The position numbers and the translations under genes are program-made. This document shows, one piece after another, positions 42,809-53,663 of a stretch of DNA of 64,000 nt. Source of the stretch: Streptomyces pseudovenezuelae (GTDB lineage: Bacteria; Actinomycetota; Actinomycetes; Streptomycetales; Streptomycetaceae); the NCBI RefSeq assembly GCF_029892565.1, contig NZ_JARXVH010000012.1, forward strand, positions 186,001 to 250,000, read 5' to 3'. A model generated the notes under the pieces. It did not search any database, was not told the origin of the DNA, and worked only from the letters and a program-made list of their open reading frames with translations. How positions within the stretch are numbered: position 1 is the stretch's first letter; every line of letters begins with the position of its first letter.

Positions 42809-44326
42809 TCAGCCCTCGCTGACGCCCAGCTGCTCCAGGATCAGTTCCTTGACGCGGGCCGCGTCGGCCTGACCGCGGGTCGCCTTCATGACCGCGCCGA
42901 CCAGGGCGCCGGCCGCGGCCACCTTGCCCTTGCGGATCTTGTCGGCGATGCCCGGGTTGCCGGCGATGGCCTCCTGGACGGCGGTGGTGAGGGCGCCGTC
43001 GTCGGAGACGACCTTCAGGCCACGCTTGTCGACGACCTCGTCCGGGGTGCCCTCGCCCGCGAGAACGCCTTCGATGACCTGGCGGGCCAGCTTGTCGTTC
43101 AGATCACCGGAGTTGACCAGCGCGGTGACCCGGGCGACCTGCTCCGGCGTGATGGCCAGGTCGTCGAGCGGGGTGCCCGACTCGTTGGCACTGCGGGCCA
43201 GTTCGCCCATCCACCACTTGCGCGCGGAGGTCGCGTCGGAGCCTGCGTCGATCGTGGCGACGATCGGGTCCAGCGCACCGGCGTTGATGATGGACTGCAT
43301 GTCGAAGGCCGAGATACCCCACTCGGCCAGCAGCCGGTTGCGGCGGGCCAGCGGCAGCTCGGGCAGTCCGGCGCGGATCTCCTCGACCCACTCGCGCGAG
43401 GGGGCCACCGGCACCAGGTCCGGCTCGGGGAAGTACCGGTAGTCCTCGGCCTCCTCCTTCACGCGGCCCGAGGTCGTGGACCCCGTGTCCTCGTGGAAGT
43501 GCCGGGTCTCCTGGATGATCGTGCCGCCCGAGTTCAGCACCGCGGCATGGCGCTGGATCTCGAAGCGGGCCGCCCGCTCCACGGAACGCAGCGAGTTGAC
43601 GTTCTTCGTCTCGCTGCGCGTGCCGAACTTCTCGCGGCCGTGCGGGCGCAGCGACAGGTTCACGTCGCAGCGCATCTGGCCCTGCTCCATGCGGGCCTCG
43701 GAGACTCCGAGCGCCTTGATGAGCTCGCGCAGCTCGGCGACGTACGCCTTGGCGACCTCCGGAGCACGCTCGCCGGCGCCCTCGATCGGCTTGGTGACGA
43801 TCTCGATGAGCGGGATGCCGGCGCGGTTGTAGTCGAGCAGCGAGTGCGAGGCGCCGTGGATACGGCCCGTCGCGCCGCCGACGTGCAGCGACTTGCCGGT
43901 GTCCTCCTCCATGTGGGCGCGCTCGATCTCCACGCGGAAGGTCTCGCCGTCCTCCAGCTGCACGTCGAGGTAGCCGTTGAAGGCGATCGGCTCGTCGTAC
44001 TGGGAGGTCTGGAAGTTCTTCGGCATGTCCGGATAGAAGTAGTTCTTCCGGGCGAAGCGGCACCACTCGGCGATCTCGCAGTTCAGCGCGAGACCGATCT
44101 TGATCGCCGACTCGATGCCGATCGCGTTGACGACCGGGAGCGCGCCGGGCATGCCGAGGCAGGTCGGGCAGGTCTGCGAGTTGGGCTCGGCGCCCAGCTC
44201 GGTCGAACACCCGCAGAACATCTTGGTCTTGGTGCCGAGTTCGACATGGACCTCAAGGCCCATGACGGGGTCGTATGTCGCCAGGGCGTCCTCGTACGAC
44301 ACCAACTCGTCGGTCGTGGTGGTCAC
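42809..44326 (-). CDS. gatB: Asp-tRNA(Asn)/Glu-tRNA(Gln) amidotransferase subunit B
   Basis: 505 aa. Kinase/transamidation subunit of GatCAB, which converts misacylated Glu-tRNA(Gln) to Gln-tRNA(Gln). Seen: VMGLEVHVELGTKTKMFCGC (with zinc Cys) and CPTCLGMPGALPVVN, KNYFYPDMPKNFQTSQYD, RAHMEEDTGK and the C-terminal YqeY domain (GKVAAAGALVGAVMKATRGQ). GTG at 44326 has GAGGGAAG upstream. Last gene of the gatC–gatA–small protein–gatB cluster. Confidence 0.97.
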   Translation of the reverse strand: MTTTTDELVSYEDALATYDPVMGLEVHVELGTKTKMFCGCSTELGAEPNSQTCPTCLGMPGALPVVNAIGIESAIKIGLALNCEIAEWCRFARKNYFYPDMPKNFQTSQYDEPIAFNGYLDVQLEDGETFRVEIERAHMEEDTGKSLHVGGATGRIHGASHSLLDYNRAGIPLIEIVTKPIEGAGERAPEVAKAYVAELRELIKALGVSEARMEQGQMRCDVNLSLRPHGREKFGTRSETKNVNSLRSVERAARFEIQRHAAVLNSGGTIIQETRHFHEDTGSTTSGRVKEEAEDYRYFPEPDLVPVAPSREWVEEIRAGLPELPLARRNRLLAEWGISAFDMQSIINAGALDPIVATIDAGSDATSARKWWMGELARSANESGTPLDDLAITPEQVARVTALVNSGDLNDKLARQVIEGVLAGEGTPDEVVDKRGLKVVSDDGALTTAVQEAIAGNPGIADKIRKGKVAAAGALVGAVMKATRGQADAARVKELILEQLGVSEG

Positions 44327-44341
44327 GGTGAAACTTCCCTC

Positions 44342-44575
44342 TCAGCCCAGCAGGACGTCGTCGTCGCCCAGCCGCTTCAGCTCGCGGTAGAGGATGGCGA
44401 GGCCGGTGACGATGGCGGCGGCGGATACGGCGGCGTCGACGAGCCTCAGGAAGTCGCCGTCCTCGCGGGCGAGCCTGGCCTGCTTGGCGACGCTGAGCGC
44501 ACCGAAGGCGGTGCTGCCGAGCGACACGTAGAGCCCGGTCTTCGACTTCTTGAAGTTCTTGGCCTTCTTTGCCAT
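44342..44575 (-). CDS. Small conserved membrane protein between gatA and gatB
   Basis: 77 aa: a basic N-terminus (AKKAKNFKKSKTGLY), then a hydrophobic region VDAAVSAAAIVTGLAILYRE. ATG at 44575. It lies 6 nt after gatA and 15 nt before gatB, so it is an integral part of the operon. I recall a similar small gene at this place in other streptomycetes; no function is known. It might help tether the amidotransferase near the membrane, but that is speculation. Confidence 0.7.
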   Translation of the reverse strand: MAKKAKNFKKSKTGLYVSLGSTAFGALSVAKQARLAREDGDFLRLVDAAVSAAAIVTGLAILYRELKRLGDDDVLLG

Positions 44576-44580
44576 GGCAC

Positions 44581-46083
<1,503 letters not shown>

Positions 46084-46088
46084 GGTGA

Positions 46089-46385
46089 TTAGTCCTCCCC
46101 CAGGATCTGCGGCACCTTGAAACGCTGCTGCTCCTGGGCCGGGGCGCCGGACAGCGCCTGCTCGGGGGTGAGCGACGGACGGACCTCGTCCGCCCGCATG
46201 ACGTTCGTCAGCGGGAGCGGGTGCGAGGTCGGCGGTACGTCTTGGTCGGCGACCTCGCTGACGCGGGCGACCGCGCCGATGATGTCGTCCAGCTGTCCCG
46301 CGAAGTGGTCGAGCTCTTCGGGCTTCAGCTCCAGACGCGCCAGCCGGGCGAGGTGGGCGACCTCCTCGCGCGTGATGCCAGGCAT
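46089..46385 (-). CDS. gatC: Asp-tRNA(Asn)/Glu-tRNA(Gln) amidotransferase subunit C
   Basis: 98 aa, standard length. Begins MPGITREEVAHLARLARLEL and contains VSEVADQDVPPTSHPLPLTNVM and RADEV, the belt that wraps GatA/GatB. ATG at 46385 with AGAGGAA upstream; the promoter may use TAGGAT near 46430. Leads the gatCAB operon. Confidence 0.95.
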   Translation of the reverse strand: MPGITREEVAHLARLARLELKPEELDHFAGQLDDIIGAVARVSEVADQDVPPTSHPLPLTNVMRADEVRPSLTPEQALSGAPAQEQQRFKVPQILGED

Positions 46386-46593
46386 GCGGCGTTCCTCTGG
46401 GGTGAGTGCGTGTGGTTTGCGGCCAATCCTATGGGGCGCGAGCCCATGGCCGTTAAACGGTTTACCCGGGCCGTACACACGGACGAGTCTCAGCCGATCT
46501 CGGACGGCACGGCAGGCAGGGGTGGGTCAGGTGGCCGGCCGCCGGGAAGGGGCCTGTGCCGCAGCCGTCACGCGTCCCTCGCCGCGGCCCGCG

Positions 46594-48843
46594 TCACTCG
46601 TCGGTCGCCGCCGCCGGCAGCGCCGCGCGCGGCCGCTGCCAGCCCCTTGAACCCCTTGCCAGCAGCCACGCCGTCGCCTCCTCGGGCGGCATCGCCGCGG
46701 CCACCAGCCAGCCCTGTACGGCGTCGCAGCCCAGATCGCGCAGCCGCTCCCAGGTCTCGTCGTCCTCCACGCCCTCGGCGACGACCAGCAGCCCGAGCGA
46801 GTGCGCGAGGTCGACCGTGCAGCGCACGATCTCCGCGTCCTCGGTGTCGACAGCCAGCCGGGCCACGAACGAGCGGTCGATCTTCAGCTCGCTCACCGGG
46901 AGCCGGCGCAGGTGCACCAGCGAGGAGTAGCCGGTGCCGAAGTCGTCCAGGGACATCTTCACGCCGTGCCCGGTCAGACCGGCGAGGGTGTCGGCGGCCC
47001 GCTGCGGGTCCTCCAGCAGGACGTGTTCGGTTATCTCCAGTTGGAGCGCACCCGCCGGGACCCCGTGCCGGGCAAGGCGTGCGGCGACCGATCCCGCGAA
47101 GCCGGGCGTGTGGACGTCGCGCGGCGAGACGTTGACCGCCACCGGCACGTACAGCCCCTGCGCCCGCCAGCGGGCCACCTGCGCGAGCGCCGTGTCCAGC
47201 ACGTACTCCGTGAGATGGGGCATCAGCCCCGACGACTCGGCGATCGCTATGAACTCGTCCGGCGGCACCTTCCCGCGCTCGGGATGCACCCAGCGGACGA
47301 GGGCCTCAAGGCCGGCCACCTGACCGTCGAAGCGGACTTTCGGCTGGTAGTGCAGCTGCACCTCGTGCGCGTCCAGGGCACGGCGCAGATCGCCCAGCAG
47401 CCCGAGCCGGTCCGGGGTGTTGGAGTCCCGCTTGGACTCGTAGACCTCTACGCCCGTCCGGTCCCGCTTCGCCTGGTACATCGCCACGTCCGCCCGGCGC
47501 AGCAGCCCCTCGGCGTCCAGCGCGTGGTCGGGGAAGACGGCGACGCCCGCGCTGGCCTCCAGGACGAGGGTGAGCCCGTCGAGGTCGAGCGGGGAGGAGA
47601 GGGCGGCCACCAGGTTGCGGGCGACGCGGGTCGCGGAGGTCGTGGAGTCGGCGACCGGCAGGAGGACGGCGAACTCGTCGCCGCCGAGCCGGGCGGCCTC
47701 CGCGCCGCGGGGCAGCGCCACCCGCAGCCGGTCCGCTATCTGCAACAGCAGCCGGTCACCGGCGAGATGGCCCAGGGTGTCGTTGACGGACCGGAAGCGG
47801 TCCAGGTCGATCAGCATCAGGGCGGCGCGGGCGCCGATGCGCTCGGCGTCGTCCAGCGCGGTCCAGATGCGCTCCAGGAGCCACTGGCGGTTGGGCAGTC
47901 CGGTCAGTGGGTCGCGCAGCTGCTCCTCGGCCCGGGCGCGGGCTATCCACAGAGTGGAGTCGAGGGCGATCAGCGGGATGGCGAAGAGCGGCAGCAGTAT
48001 CGGCTGGGCGGCGGCGACCACGCAGATCAGCGGAGCGATGCCGAGCAGCGCGACCGCGACCAGGCCCTGTCTGACCAGGGCGGTGCGGGCGACGGTGGGC
48101 AGTCCGCCGTGGTGCGGGGCGTGCAAATACCAGAGCAGGACGCGGGTGACGAGGAGGTAGGCGGCGGCGACCAGCACCACTTGGGGGGCGGTGTAGACCG
48201 TCCAGGTCTCCGGGTTCCAGGGCCGCTCCACGGACGGCACCCGTCCGAAGGCGCTGAGCACGAGCGCGCCGGCGCCGATGCCGAGGATGTCCACCGCGCC
48301 GTGCAGCACGCCCTGGCGCCAGCGATTGCGCCGAGCTATGCCGACCAGGACGACGACGGTGAGGCTGACCATGCCGGCCGGCACCCAGCCGTACAGCATC
48401 AGGACGGCGAGGGTCAGGGCGGCGCCGGAGCCGGTGCCGCCCCACCAGCGGGCGCGGCCGAGCATGACCAGGTGGCCGACGATGATGCCGGTGAGCACCG
48501 CCAGGGCCCAGCCGACGGTGCCGGACGGGAAGAGCGCGTGCTCGTCGGTGAACGCCCGGTAGAAGCCGGCGCCGAGGACGAAGGCTGCGACCCCGACGAC
48601 CGCTGCGGGCAATGCGGGCCAGGACAGCTGGCGTTCGGCTTCGGGGTCCTGCAGCGCTGAGGGGTGGCCGGTGCCGAGCGGGGAGGTGCCGTGCCCGTCG
48701 GGGACGGTGAACTGTCCGCCGGCCCGCCCTTCCACGCCGGGACGCGCCGAGGACCGTCCGCCCAGGCGGCTCCCCCGCCAGACGCCGCTGGTCAGGCGTC
48801 GGCGCAGCCGTGAGTCCGGGGCGGCGCTCTCGGTCGGTTCCAT
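46594..48843 (-). CDS. rmdB: GGDEF–EAL c-di-GMP phosphodiesterase, RmdB-like
   Basis: 749 aa. A disordered N-terminus, about 7–8 membrane helices (77–305), GGDEF (about 309–470; motif 387–391) and EAL (about 490–730). The EAL half is fully equipped: EALVRW (513–518), NVSP, EITE (603–606), LDDFGTG (632–638), LKIDRSF and VVAEGVE. GGDEF is kept but has no RxxD inhibitory site. Its position between gatC and ligA matches S. coelicolor RmdB (SCO5495), a phosphodiesterase that affects colony development; the name rests on this and on the domain layout. ATG 48843 has GAGAGGGACGGGA upstream. Confidence 0.85.
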   Translation of the reverse strand: MEPTESAAPDSRLRRRLTSGVWRGSRLGGRSSARPGVEGRAGGQFTVPDGHGTSPLGTGHPSALQDPEAERQLSWPALPAAVVGVAAFVLGAGFYRAFTDEHALFPSGTVGWALAVLTGIIVGHLVMLGRARWWGGTGSGAALTLAVLMLYGWVPAGMVSLTVVVLVGIARRNRWRQGVLHGAVDILGIGAGALVLSAFGRVPSVERPWNPETWTVYTAPQVVLVAAAYLLVTRVLLWYLHAPHHGGLPTVARTALVRQGLVAVALLGIAPLICVVAAAQPILLPLFAIPLIALDSTLWIARARAEEQLRDPLTGLPNRQWLLERIWTALDDAERIGARAALMLIDLDRFRSVNDTLGHLAGDRLLLQIADRLRVALPRGAEAARLGGDEFAVLLPVADSTTSATRVARNLVAALSSPLDLDGLTLVLEASAGVAVFPDHALDAEGLLRRADVAMYQAKRDRTGVEVYESKRDSNTPDRLGLLGDLRRALDAHEVQLHYQPKVRFDGQVAGLEALVRWVHPERGKVPPDEFIAIAESSGLMPHLTEYVLDTALAQVARWRAQGLYVPVAVNVSPRDVHTPGFAGSVAARLARHGVPAGALQLEITEHVLLEDPQRAADTLAGLTGHGVKMSLDDFGTGYSSLVHLRRLPVSELKIDRSFVARLAVDTEDAEIVRCTVDLAHSLGLLVVAEGVEDDETWERLRDLGCDAVQGWLVAAAMPPEEATAWLLARGSRGWQRPRAALPAAATDE

Positions 48844-49102
48844 TCCCGTCCCTCTCACAGCCGGCGGTGCCCACGCCACGCGGTCCGCTGCCCGACATCC
48901 ATCAGCGAATCCGCGTCGGAAAACCCTTCCCCTTGCTCACCAGGAGCACGAGGTTGCCCCGACCGCAGCTGGGCACGGCAGGCGCACATCTCAACAGTAG
49001 GCCGCAGAAGGCTTCCACGGGCAGCGGTCGACGACGGTTGCCCGAATGCGACCCGGCCACCCGTATGCATCTGGTATGCGCCGATCGGGTGGCCTTCAAC
49101 CG

Positions 49103-51295
49103 CTACTCCTCGATGGGAAGCGCGACTTCGGCCGCCGCTTCGGGCCCCTGTTCCAGCAGGACGGTGAAGCCGTCCTCGTTCAGAACGGGGACCTTGAGCT
49201 GCATCGCCTTGTCGTACTTCGAACCTGGATTGTCACCCACAACCACGAAAGACGTCTTCTTCGAAACAGAACCGGTCACTTTCGCTCCGCGATCCTGCAG
49301 TGCCTCCTTGGCGCCGTCCCGGGTGAAGTGGTCGAGGGTGCCGGTGACCACGACCGTCATTCCTTCGAGCGGACGCGGCCCCTCGTCCTCGTCGGAGCCC
49401 TCCTCCTCCATGCGGACGCCGGCGGCCTTCCACTTGCGGAGGATCTCCTGGTGCCAGTCCTCGGCGAACCACTCCTTGAGGGAGGCGGCGATGATCGGGC
49501 CGACGCCGTCGGTGTTCGACAGCTCCTCCTCGGTGGCCTGCTCGATGCGGTCGATCGAGCGGAAGTTGCGCGCCAGCGCCTCCGCGGCGACCGGGCCGAC
49601 GTGCCGGATCGACAGGCCGGTGAGAACGCGGGCGAGCGGGCGCTCCTTGGCCGCCGCGATGGTCTCCAGCATCGCGGCGGCGTTCTTCTTCAGCTCGCCC
49701 TGCTGGTTGGCGAAGACCGTGGCGATCTTCTCCTCGCCGGTCTTCGGGTCGCGCTTGGGCAGCCCGCTGTCCTGGTCGAGGACGTACGCCTTGATGGGCA
49801 GCAGTTGCTCGACGGTGAGGTCGAACAGGTCGCCCTCGTCGGTCAGCGGCGGGTCCTTCGGCTCCAGCGGGTTGGTGAGGGCCGCGGCGGCGACGTAACC
49901 GAAGTGGTCGATGTCGAGCGCCTTGCGGCCGGCGAGGTAGAAGACCCGCTCTCTCAACTGGGCCGGGCAGGCACGGGCGTTCGGGCAGCGCAGATCGATG
50001 TCGCCCTCCTTCATCGGCCGCAGTGCCGTGCCGCACTCGGGGCACTCGGCCGGCATCACGAACTCCCGCTCGCTGCCGTCGCGCAGGTCGACGACCGGGC
50101 CGAGGATCTCCGGGATGACCTCACCGGCCTTGCGCAGCACCACCGTGTCGCCGATGAGGACGCCCTTGGCCTTGACCACGTCCTGGTTGTGCAGGGTGGC
50201 GAACTCGACCTCCGAGCCGGCCACCGTCACCGGCTCGACCTGGGCGTAGGGCGTGACCCGGCCCGTACGGCCCACGCCGACGCGGATGTTGATGAGCTTG
50301 GTGTTGACCTCCTCGGGCGCGTACTTGTACGCGATCGCCCAGCGCGGCGCGCGCGAGGTCGAGCCGAGGCGGCCCTGGAGCGGGATCTCGTCGAGCTTGA
50401 CGACCACACCGTCGATCTCGTGCTCGACGGAGTGCCGGTTCTCGCCGTAGTACGCGATGAACTCCCGTACGCCGTCGAGTCCTTCGACCACCTTGTTGTG
50501 CGGGGAGGTGGGCAGGCCCCAGGTCTTGAGCAGGTCGTAGGCCTGGGAGAGGCGGGTGAGGCCGTCGAAGCCCTCCAGGACGCCGATGCCGTGCACGACC
50601 ATGTGCAGGGGGCGGGTGGCGGTGACGCGCGGGTCCTTCTGGCGCAGGGAACCGGCCGCCGCGTTACGGGGGTTGGCGAAGGGCTTGTCGCCGGCCTCGA
50701 CCAGGCGGGCGTTGAGCTCCTCGAACTTCTCCATCGGGAAGTAGACCTCGCCGCGGATCTCCACCACGTCCGGGACCCGGTCGCCGTGCAGCCGGTCCGG
50801 GATCTCGGCGATCGTCCGGACGTTGGGCGTGATGTCCTCGCCCGTGCGCCCGTCGCCGCGTGTCGCCGCGCGGGTGAGACGGCCGTGCTCGTAGGTGAGG
50901 TTGACGGCGAGGCCGTCGACCTTCAGCTCGCACAGCAGGTGGTAGTCGGTCGTGCCGACGTCCTTGGCGACGCGCTCGCCCCAGGCGGCCAACTCCTCGT
51001 CGCTGAAGGCGTTGTCGAGGGAGAGCATGCGGGAGCGGTGCACGACCGACGTGAACTCGGTCTCGTAGGCCCCCGCGACCTTCTGCGTCGGCGAGTCCGG
51101 CGTCCGCAGCTCCGGGTACTCCTCCTCCAACGCCTCAAGGGAGCGCAGGAGTTGGTCGAACTCCGCGTCGCTGACGACCGGGGCGTCGTTCACGTAGTAC
51201 CGGAAGCGGTGCTCCTCGATCTGCTCAGCGAGTTGCGCGTGCTTCTCCCGTGCCTGCGCGGGCACCGTCGTCCCCGCCTGCTTGTCGCCGGCCAC
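49103..51295 (-). CDS. ligA: NAD-dependent DNA ligase
   Basis: 730 aa, essential replication and repair ligase. Adenylation domain with catalytic Lys in CELKVDGLAVNLTYE, OB fold, a four-Cys zinc finger (CPECGTALRP … CPNARACPAQ), HhH repeats and a C-terminal BRCT domain (GMTVVVTGTLDHFTRDGAKE to KTSFVVVGDNPGSKYDKA). GTG at 51295 has GGGAGG upstream. Confidence 0.97.
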   Translation of the reverse strand: MAGDKQAGTTVPAQAREKHAQLAEQIEEHRFRYYVNDAPVVSDAEFDQLLRSLEALEEEYPELRTPDSPTQKVAGAYETEFTSVVHRSRMLSLDNAFSDEELAAWGERVAKDVGTTDYHLLCELKVDGLAVNLTYEHGRLTRAATRGDGRTGEDITPNVRTIAEIPDRLHGDRVPDVVEIRGEVYFPMEKFEELNARLVEAGDKPFANPRNAAAGSLRQKDPRVTATRPLHMVVHGIGVLEGFDGLTRLSQAYDLLKTWGLPTSPHNKVVEGLDGVREFIAYYGENRHSVEHEIDGVVVKLDEIPLQGRLGSTSRAPRWAIAYKYAPEEVNTKLINIRVGVGRTGRVTPYAQVEPVTVAGSEVEFATLHNQDVVKAKGVLIGDTVVLRKAGEVIPEILGPVVDLRDGSEREFVMPAECPECGTALRPMKEGDIDLRCPNARACPAQLRERVFYLAGRKALDIDHFGYVAAAALTNPLEPKDPPLTDEGDLFDLTVEQLLPIKAYVLDQDSGLPKRDPKTGEEKIATVFANQQGELKKNAAAMLETIAAAKERPLARVLTGLSIRHVGPVAAEALARNFRSIDRIEQATEEELSNTDGVGPIIAASLKEWFAEDWHQEILRKWKAAGVRMEEEGSDEDEGPRPLEGMTVVVTGTLDHFTRDGAKEALQDRGAKVTGSVSKKTSFVVVGDNPGSKYDKAMQLKVPVLNEDGFTVLLEQGPEAAAEVALPIEE

Positions 51296-51309
51296 CGTGT
51301 TGCCTCCCG

Positions 51310-52317
51310 TTACTCAGGGTTGTCCGCGAGGGATCTCGCCGCCTGGACGCAGTGGGCGAGCGCCTTGCGCGCGTACTCCGGGGAAGCGCCCGCGAGCCCG
51401 CACGCGGGCGTCACCGTGACCGACTCCGCGAGAAGCCCCGGAGACAGCCCCAGCCTGCGCCACAACGTCCTGACACCCATGACGCTACCGGCCGGGTCCG
51501 ACAATCGGGCGTCCGTGCCCGGCACGACACCGGCGAAGAGCCGGCTGCCCGCTTCCACCGCCTCACCGATCACGTCGTCGTCACGCTCGGTGAGAAGCGA
51601 GAGGTCGAAGGAGACGGCCGCCGCGCCCGCCCGGCGCAGCAGCGCGAACGGGACGTCGGGGGCGCAGGAGTGGATCACGACGGGCCCGTCGGCGTGCACG
51701 CCGACGACATCGCGGAGGGTGGACTCGACGAGCTGGCGGTCCGCGGCACGGTGGGTGCGGTAGCCGCTGGCGGACCGGACCTGGCCGCGCAGGACGGCGG
51801 TGATCGAGGGCTCGTCGAGCTGGAGGGTCACCTGGGCGCCGGGGATTCGGCGCCCGACCTCCTCCAGGTGTGACCGCAGGCCCTCGGCGAGCGAGGCGGC
51901 GAGGTCGCGGCAGGCGCCCGGGTCGGAGAGCACGGCCTCGCCGTTGCGCAGCTCCAGCGCGGCGGCCAGCGTCCAGGGGCCGACGGCCTGCACCTTCAGC
52001 GGGCCCTCGTACCCCTGGGTGAACTCCTCCAGGGCGTCGAGGTCTTCGCCTAGCCAGGACTGGGCGCGCTTGGTGTCCCGGCCGGGGCGGTCCCCGAGCC
52101 GCCAGCCGCTGGGTTCCACTCGTGCGTACAGCTCGACGAGCAGTCCTGCGGTCCGCCCGATCATGTCGGCGCCGGGGCCGCGGGCGGGCAGCTCGGCGAG
52201 GAACGGGAAGTCGTCCAGGGACCCGGTGACGGTCTTGGCGGCCTCGCGCGCGTCCCCGCCCGGCATCGAACCGACGCCGGTGGCCGCACCGAACATGAAC
52301 TGGCTGTTTTGACTCAC
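51310..52317 (-). CDS. Short cobalamin-independent methionine synthase-like protein
   Basis: 335 aa, matching only the C-terminal catalytic barrel of MetE (full-length MetE is about 760 aa). Zinc-site pieces seen: VVIHSCAPDVP (His-x-Cys) and TPACGLAG (Cys). The usual zinc Glu segment (SIE) reads SFDLS, so an Asp may replace it. VTLQLDEPSI matches the family. Related short proteins in other organisms transfer methyl groups to homocysteine from non-folate donors, and some function is still debated. GTG 52317 has only a weak ribosome site. It is 14 nt before ligA. Confidence 0.8.
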   Translation of the reverse strand: MSQNSQFMFGAATGVGSMPGGDAREAAKTVTGSLDDFPFLAELPARGPGADMIGRTAGLLVELYARVEPSGWRLGDRPGRDTKRAQSWLGEDLDALEEFTQGYEGPLKVQAVGPWTLAAALELRNGEAVLSDPGACRDLAASLAEGLRSHLEEVGRRIPGAQVTLQLDEPSITAVLRGQVRSASGYRTHRAADRQLVESTLRDVVGVHADGPVVIHSCAPDVPFALLRRAGAAAVSFDLSLLTERDDDVIGEAVEAGSRLFAGVVPGTDARLSDPAGSVMGVRTLWRRLGLSPGLLAESVTVTPACGLAGASPEYARKALAHCVQAARSLADNPE

Positions 52318-52367
52318 CTGCGAAGACTACGGAATCCCGGTGGGCCCGCGGAATCGGTCGGTGCCGG

Positions 52368-53057
52368 TCAGTGCCCCGGGCGCACCGTCAGGTCGTTGAT
52401 CTCCGCGTCCCCGGGCAGGTCGAGGGCGGTCAGGATCGTCGTCGCCACCGACTCCGGGTCGATCCACTGCGCGGCGTCGTACTCCTTGCCCTCCTGCTGG
52501 TGCACCTTGGCCTGCATCGGGCTCGCCGTGCGGCCCGGGTAGACGGAGGTGACCCGGACGCCGTTGCCATGCTCCTCGTGCCGCAGCGAGTCGGCGAGGG
52601 CCTTCAGCCCGTGCTTGGAGGCGGCGTACGCGGACCAGTGGGGGCTCGCGCTCAGGCCCGCGCCGGAGTTGACGAAGACCACCTGGCCGCGGGCGGCGCG
52701 GAGTTGGGGCAGGAAGTGGCGGGTCAGCTCGGCGGGCGCGATGAGGTTGACGTTGAGCTGGTGGCGCCAGGACTTGGGCGTGAGGTCGCCGACCGGGCCC
52801 AGGTCGACCACGCCGGCGATGTGCAGCAGCGAGTCCACGCGGTCCGGCAGCGTCTGGTGCGAGAAGGCCCAGGACAGCTTGTCGGGGTCGGCCAGATCGC
52901 CGACGAGCGTCCGCGCGCCGGGGAACCGTGCTGCCAGTTCCTTCGCCCGGCCGGCGTCGCGCGCGTGCAGCACGAGGTCGTCCCCGCGCGCGTGGAGGCG
53001 GCGGGCGACGGCCGCGCCGATGCCGGAGCCCGCTCCGGTGATCACATGGGTAGCCAT
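52368..53057 (-). CDS. Short-chain dehydrogenase/reductase
   Basis: 229 aa classical SDR. NAD(P) motif TGAGSGIGAAVARRL at the N-terminus, a HIAGVVDLGP strand, catalytic Ser in VFVNSGAGL and the YxxxK motif as YAASKHG. ATG at 53057; a start at 53066 is possible. The substrate is not predictable. It follows the LOG-like gene by 16 nt and probably shares its transcript. Confidence 0.9.
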   Translation of the reverse strand: MATHVITGAGSGIGAAVARRLHARGDDLVLHARDAGRAKELAARFPGARTLVGDLADPDKLSWAFSHQTLPDRVDSLLHIAGVVDLGPVGDLTPKSWRHQLNVNLIAPAELTRHFLPQLRAARGQVVFVNSGAGLSASPHWSAYAASKHGLKALADSLRHEEHGNGVRVTSVYPGRTASPMQAKVHQQEGKEYDAAQWIDPESVATTILTALDLPGDAEINDLTVRPGH

Positions 53058-53073
53058 GCCCGCCATGCTCGCA

Positions 53074-53613
53074 TCACCGCGTGCCGGCCGACTCCTCGAG
53101 GTAGGCGAGCGCACCCACCGGCTCCTCGGCGAAGAACACCAGGTCGGTGAGGGGCAGCGGCAGGAAGCCCTCGGCCTCCATGCGGCGGAACTGTTCCTTC
53201 AGGCCGTCGTAGAAGCCCGCGGTGTTGAGCAGCACGACCGGCTTGTCGGTGTGCCCGTGCTTCTTCAGCTCCAGGATCTCGGTGGCCTCGTCGAGCGTTC
53301 CGGTGCCGCCGACCATGATCACCACGGCGTCGGCCTTCTCCAGGAGCAGCCTCTTGCGCTCGGCGAGGTCCTTCGCGATCACCATCTCGTCGGCGCCCGG
53401 GTGCACCATCGCCGCCAGGAAGTGGACGGAGACGCCGACGAGCCGGCCTCCGGCCTCCTTCACACCGTCGGCGACCACCTTCATCAGACCGGTGTCCGAG
53501 CCGCCCCACACGAGCGTGTGACCGCCCTTGCCCAGCAGTTTCGCGAACTCGCGCGCGGGGCGCGTGTAGCGGTCGTCGAGGTCGGCGGCGGAGAGGAAGA
53601 CGCAGATTCGCAT
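53074..53613 (-). CDS. LOG-family (TIGR00730) Rossmann protein
   Basis: 179 aa. Resembles cytokinin-type nucleoside-5'-phosphate phosphoribohydrolases. Motifs: RICVFLSAADLDDRY at the N-terminus, LVWGGSDTGLMKVVADGVKE, ERKRLLLEKADA (conserved Arg-Lys) and VGGTGTLDEATEI, the equivalent of PGGxGTxxE with Val in place of Pro. ATG at 53613. Bacterial members hydrolyse nucleotides such as AMP; the physiological role is unclear. Confidence 0.88.
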   Translation of the reverse strand: MRICVFLSAADLDDRYTRPAREFAKLLGKGGHTLVWGGSDTGLMKVVADGVKEAGGRLVGVSVHFLAAMVHPGADEMVIAKDLAERKRLLLEKADAVVIMVGGTGTLDEATEILELKKHGHTDKPVVLLNTAGFYDGLKEQFRRMEAEGFLPLPLTDLVFFAEEPVGALAYLEESAGTR

Positions 53614-53663
53614 TCGGCCACCGTACGCGGGAAGAACCGGGGGTCCGCGAGTGCTTTTCCGGT

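Noticed and set aside
48855..49099. Two overlapping short frames between ligA and rmdB
   Set aside because: No ribosome site, no family pattern, and they occupy the rmdB promoter region.
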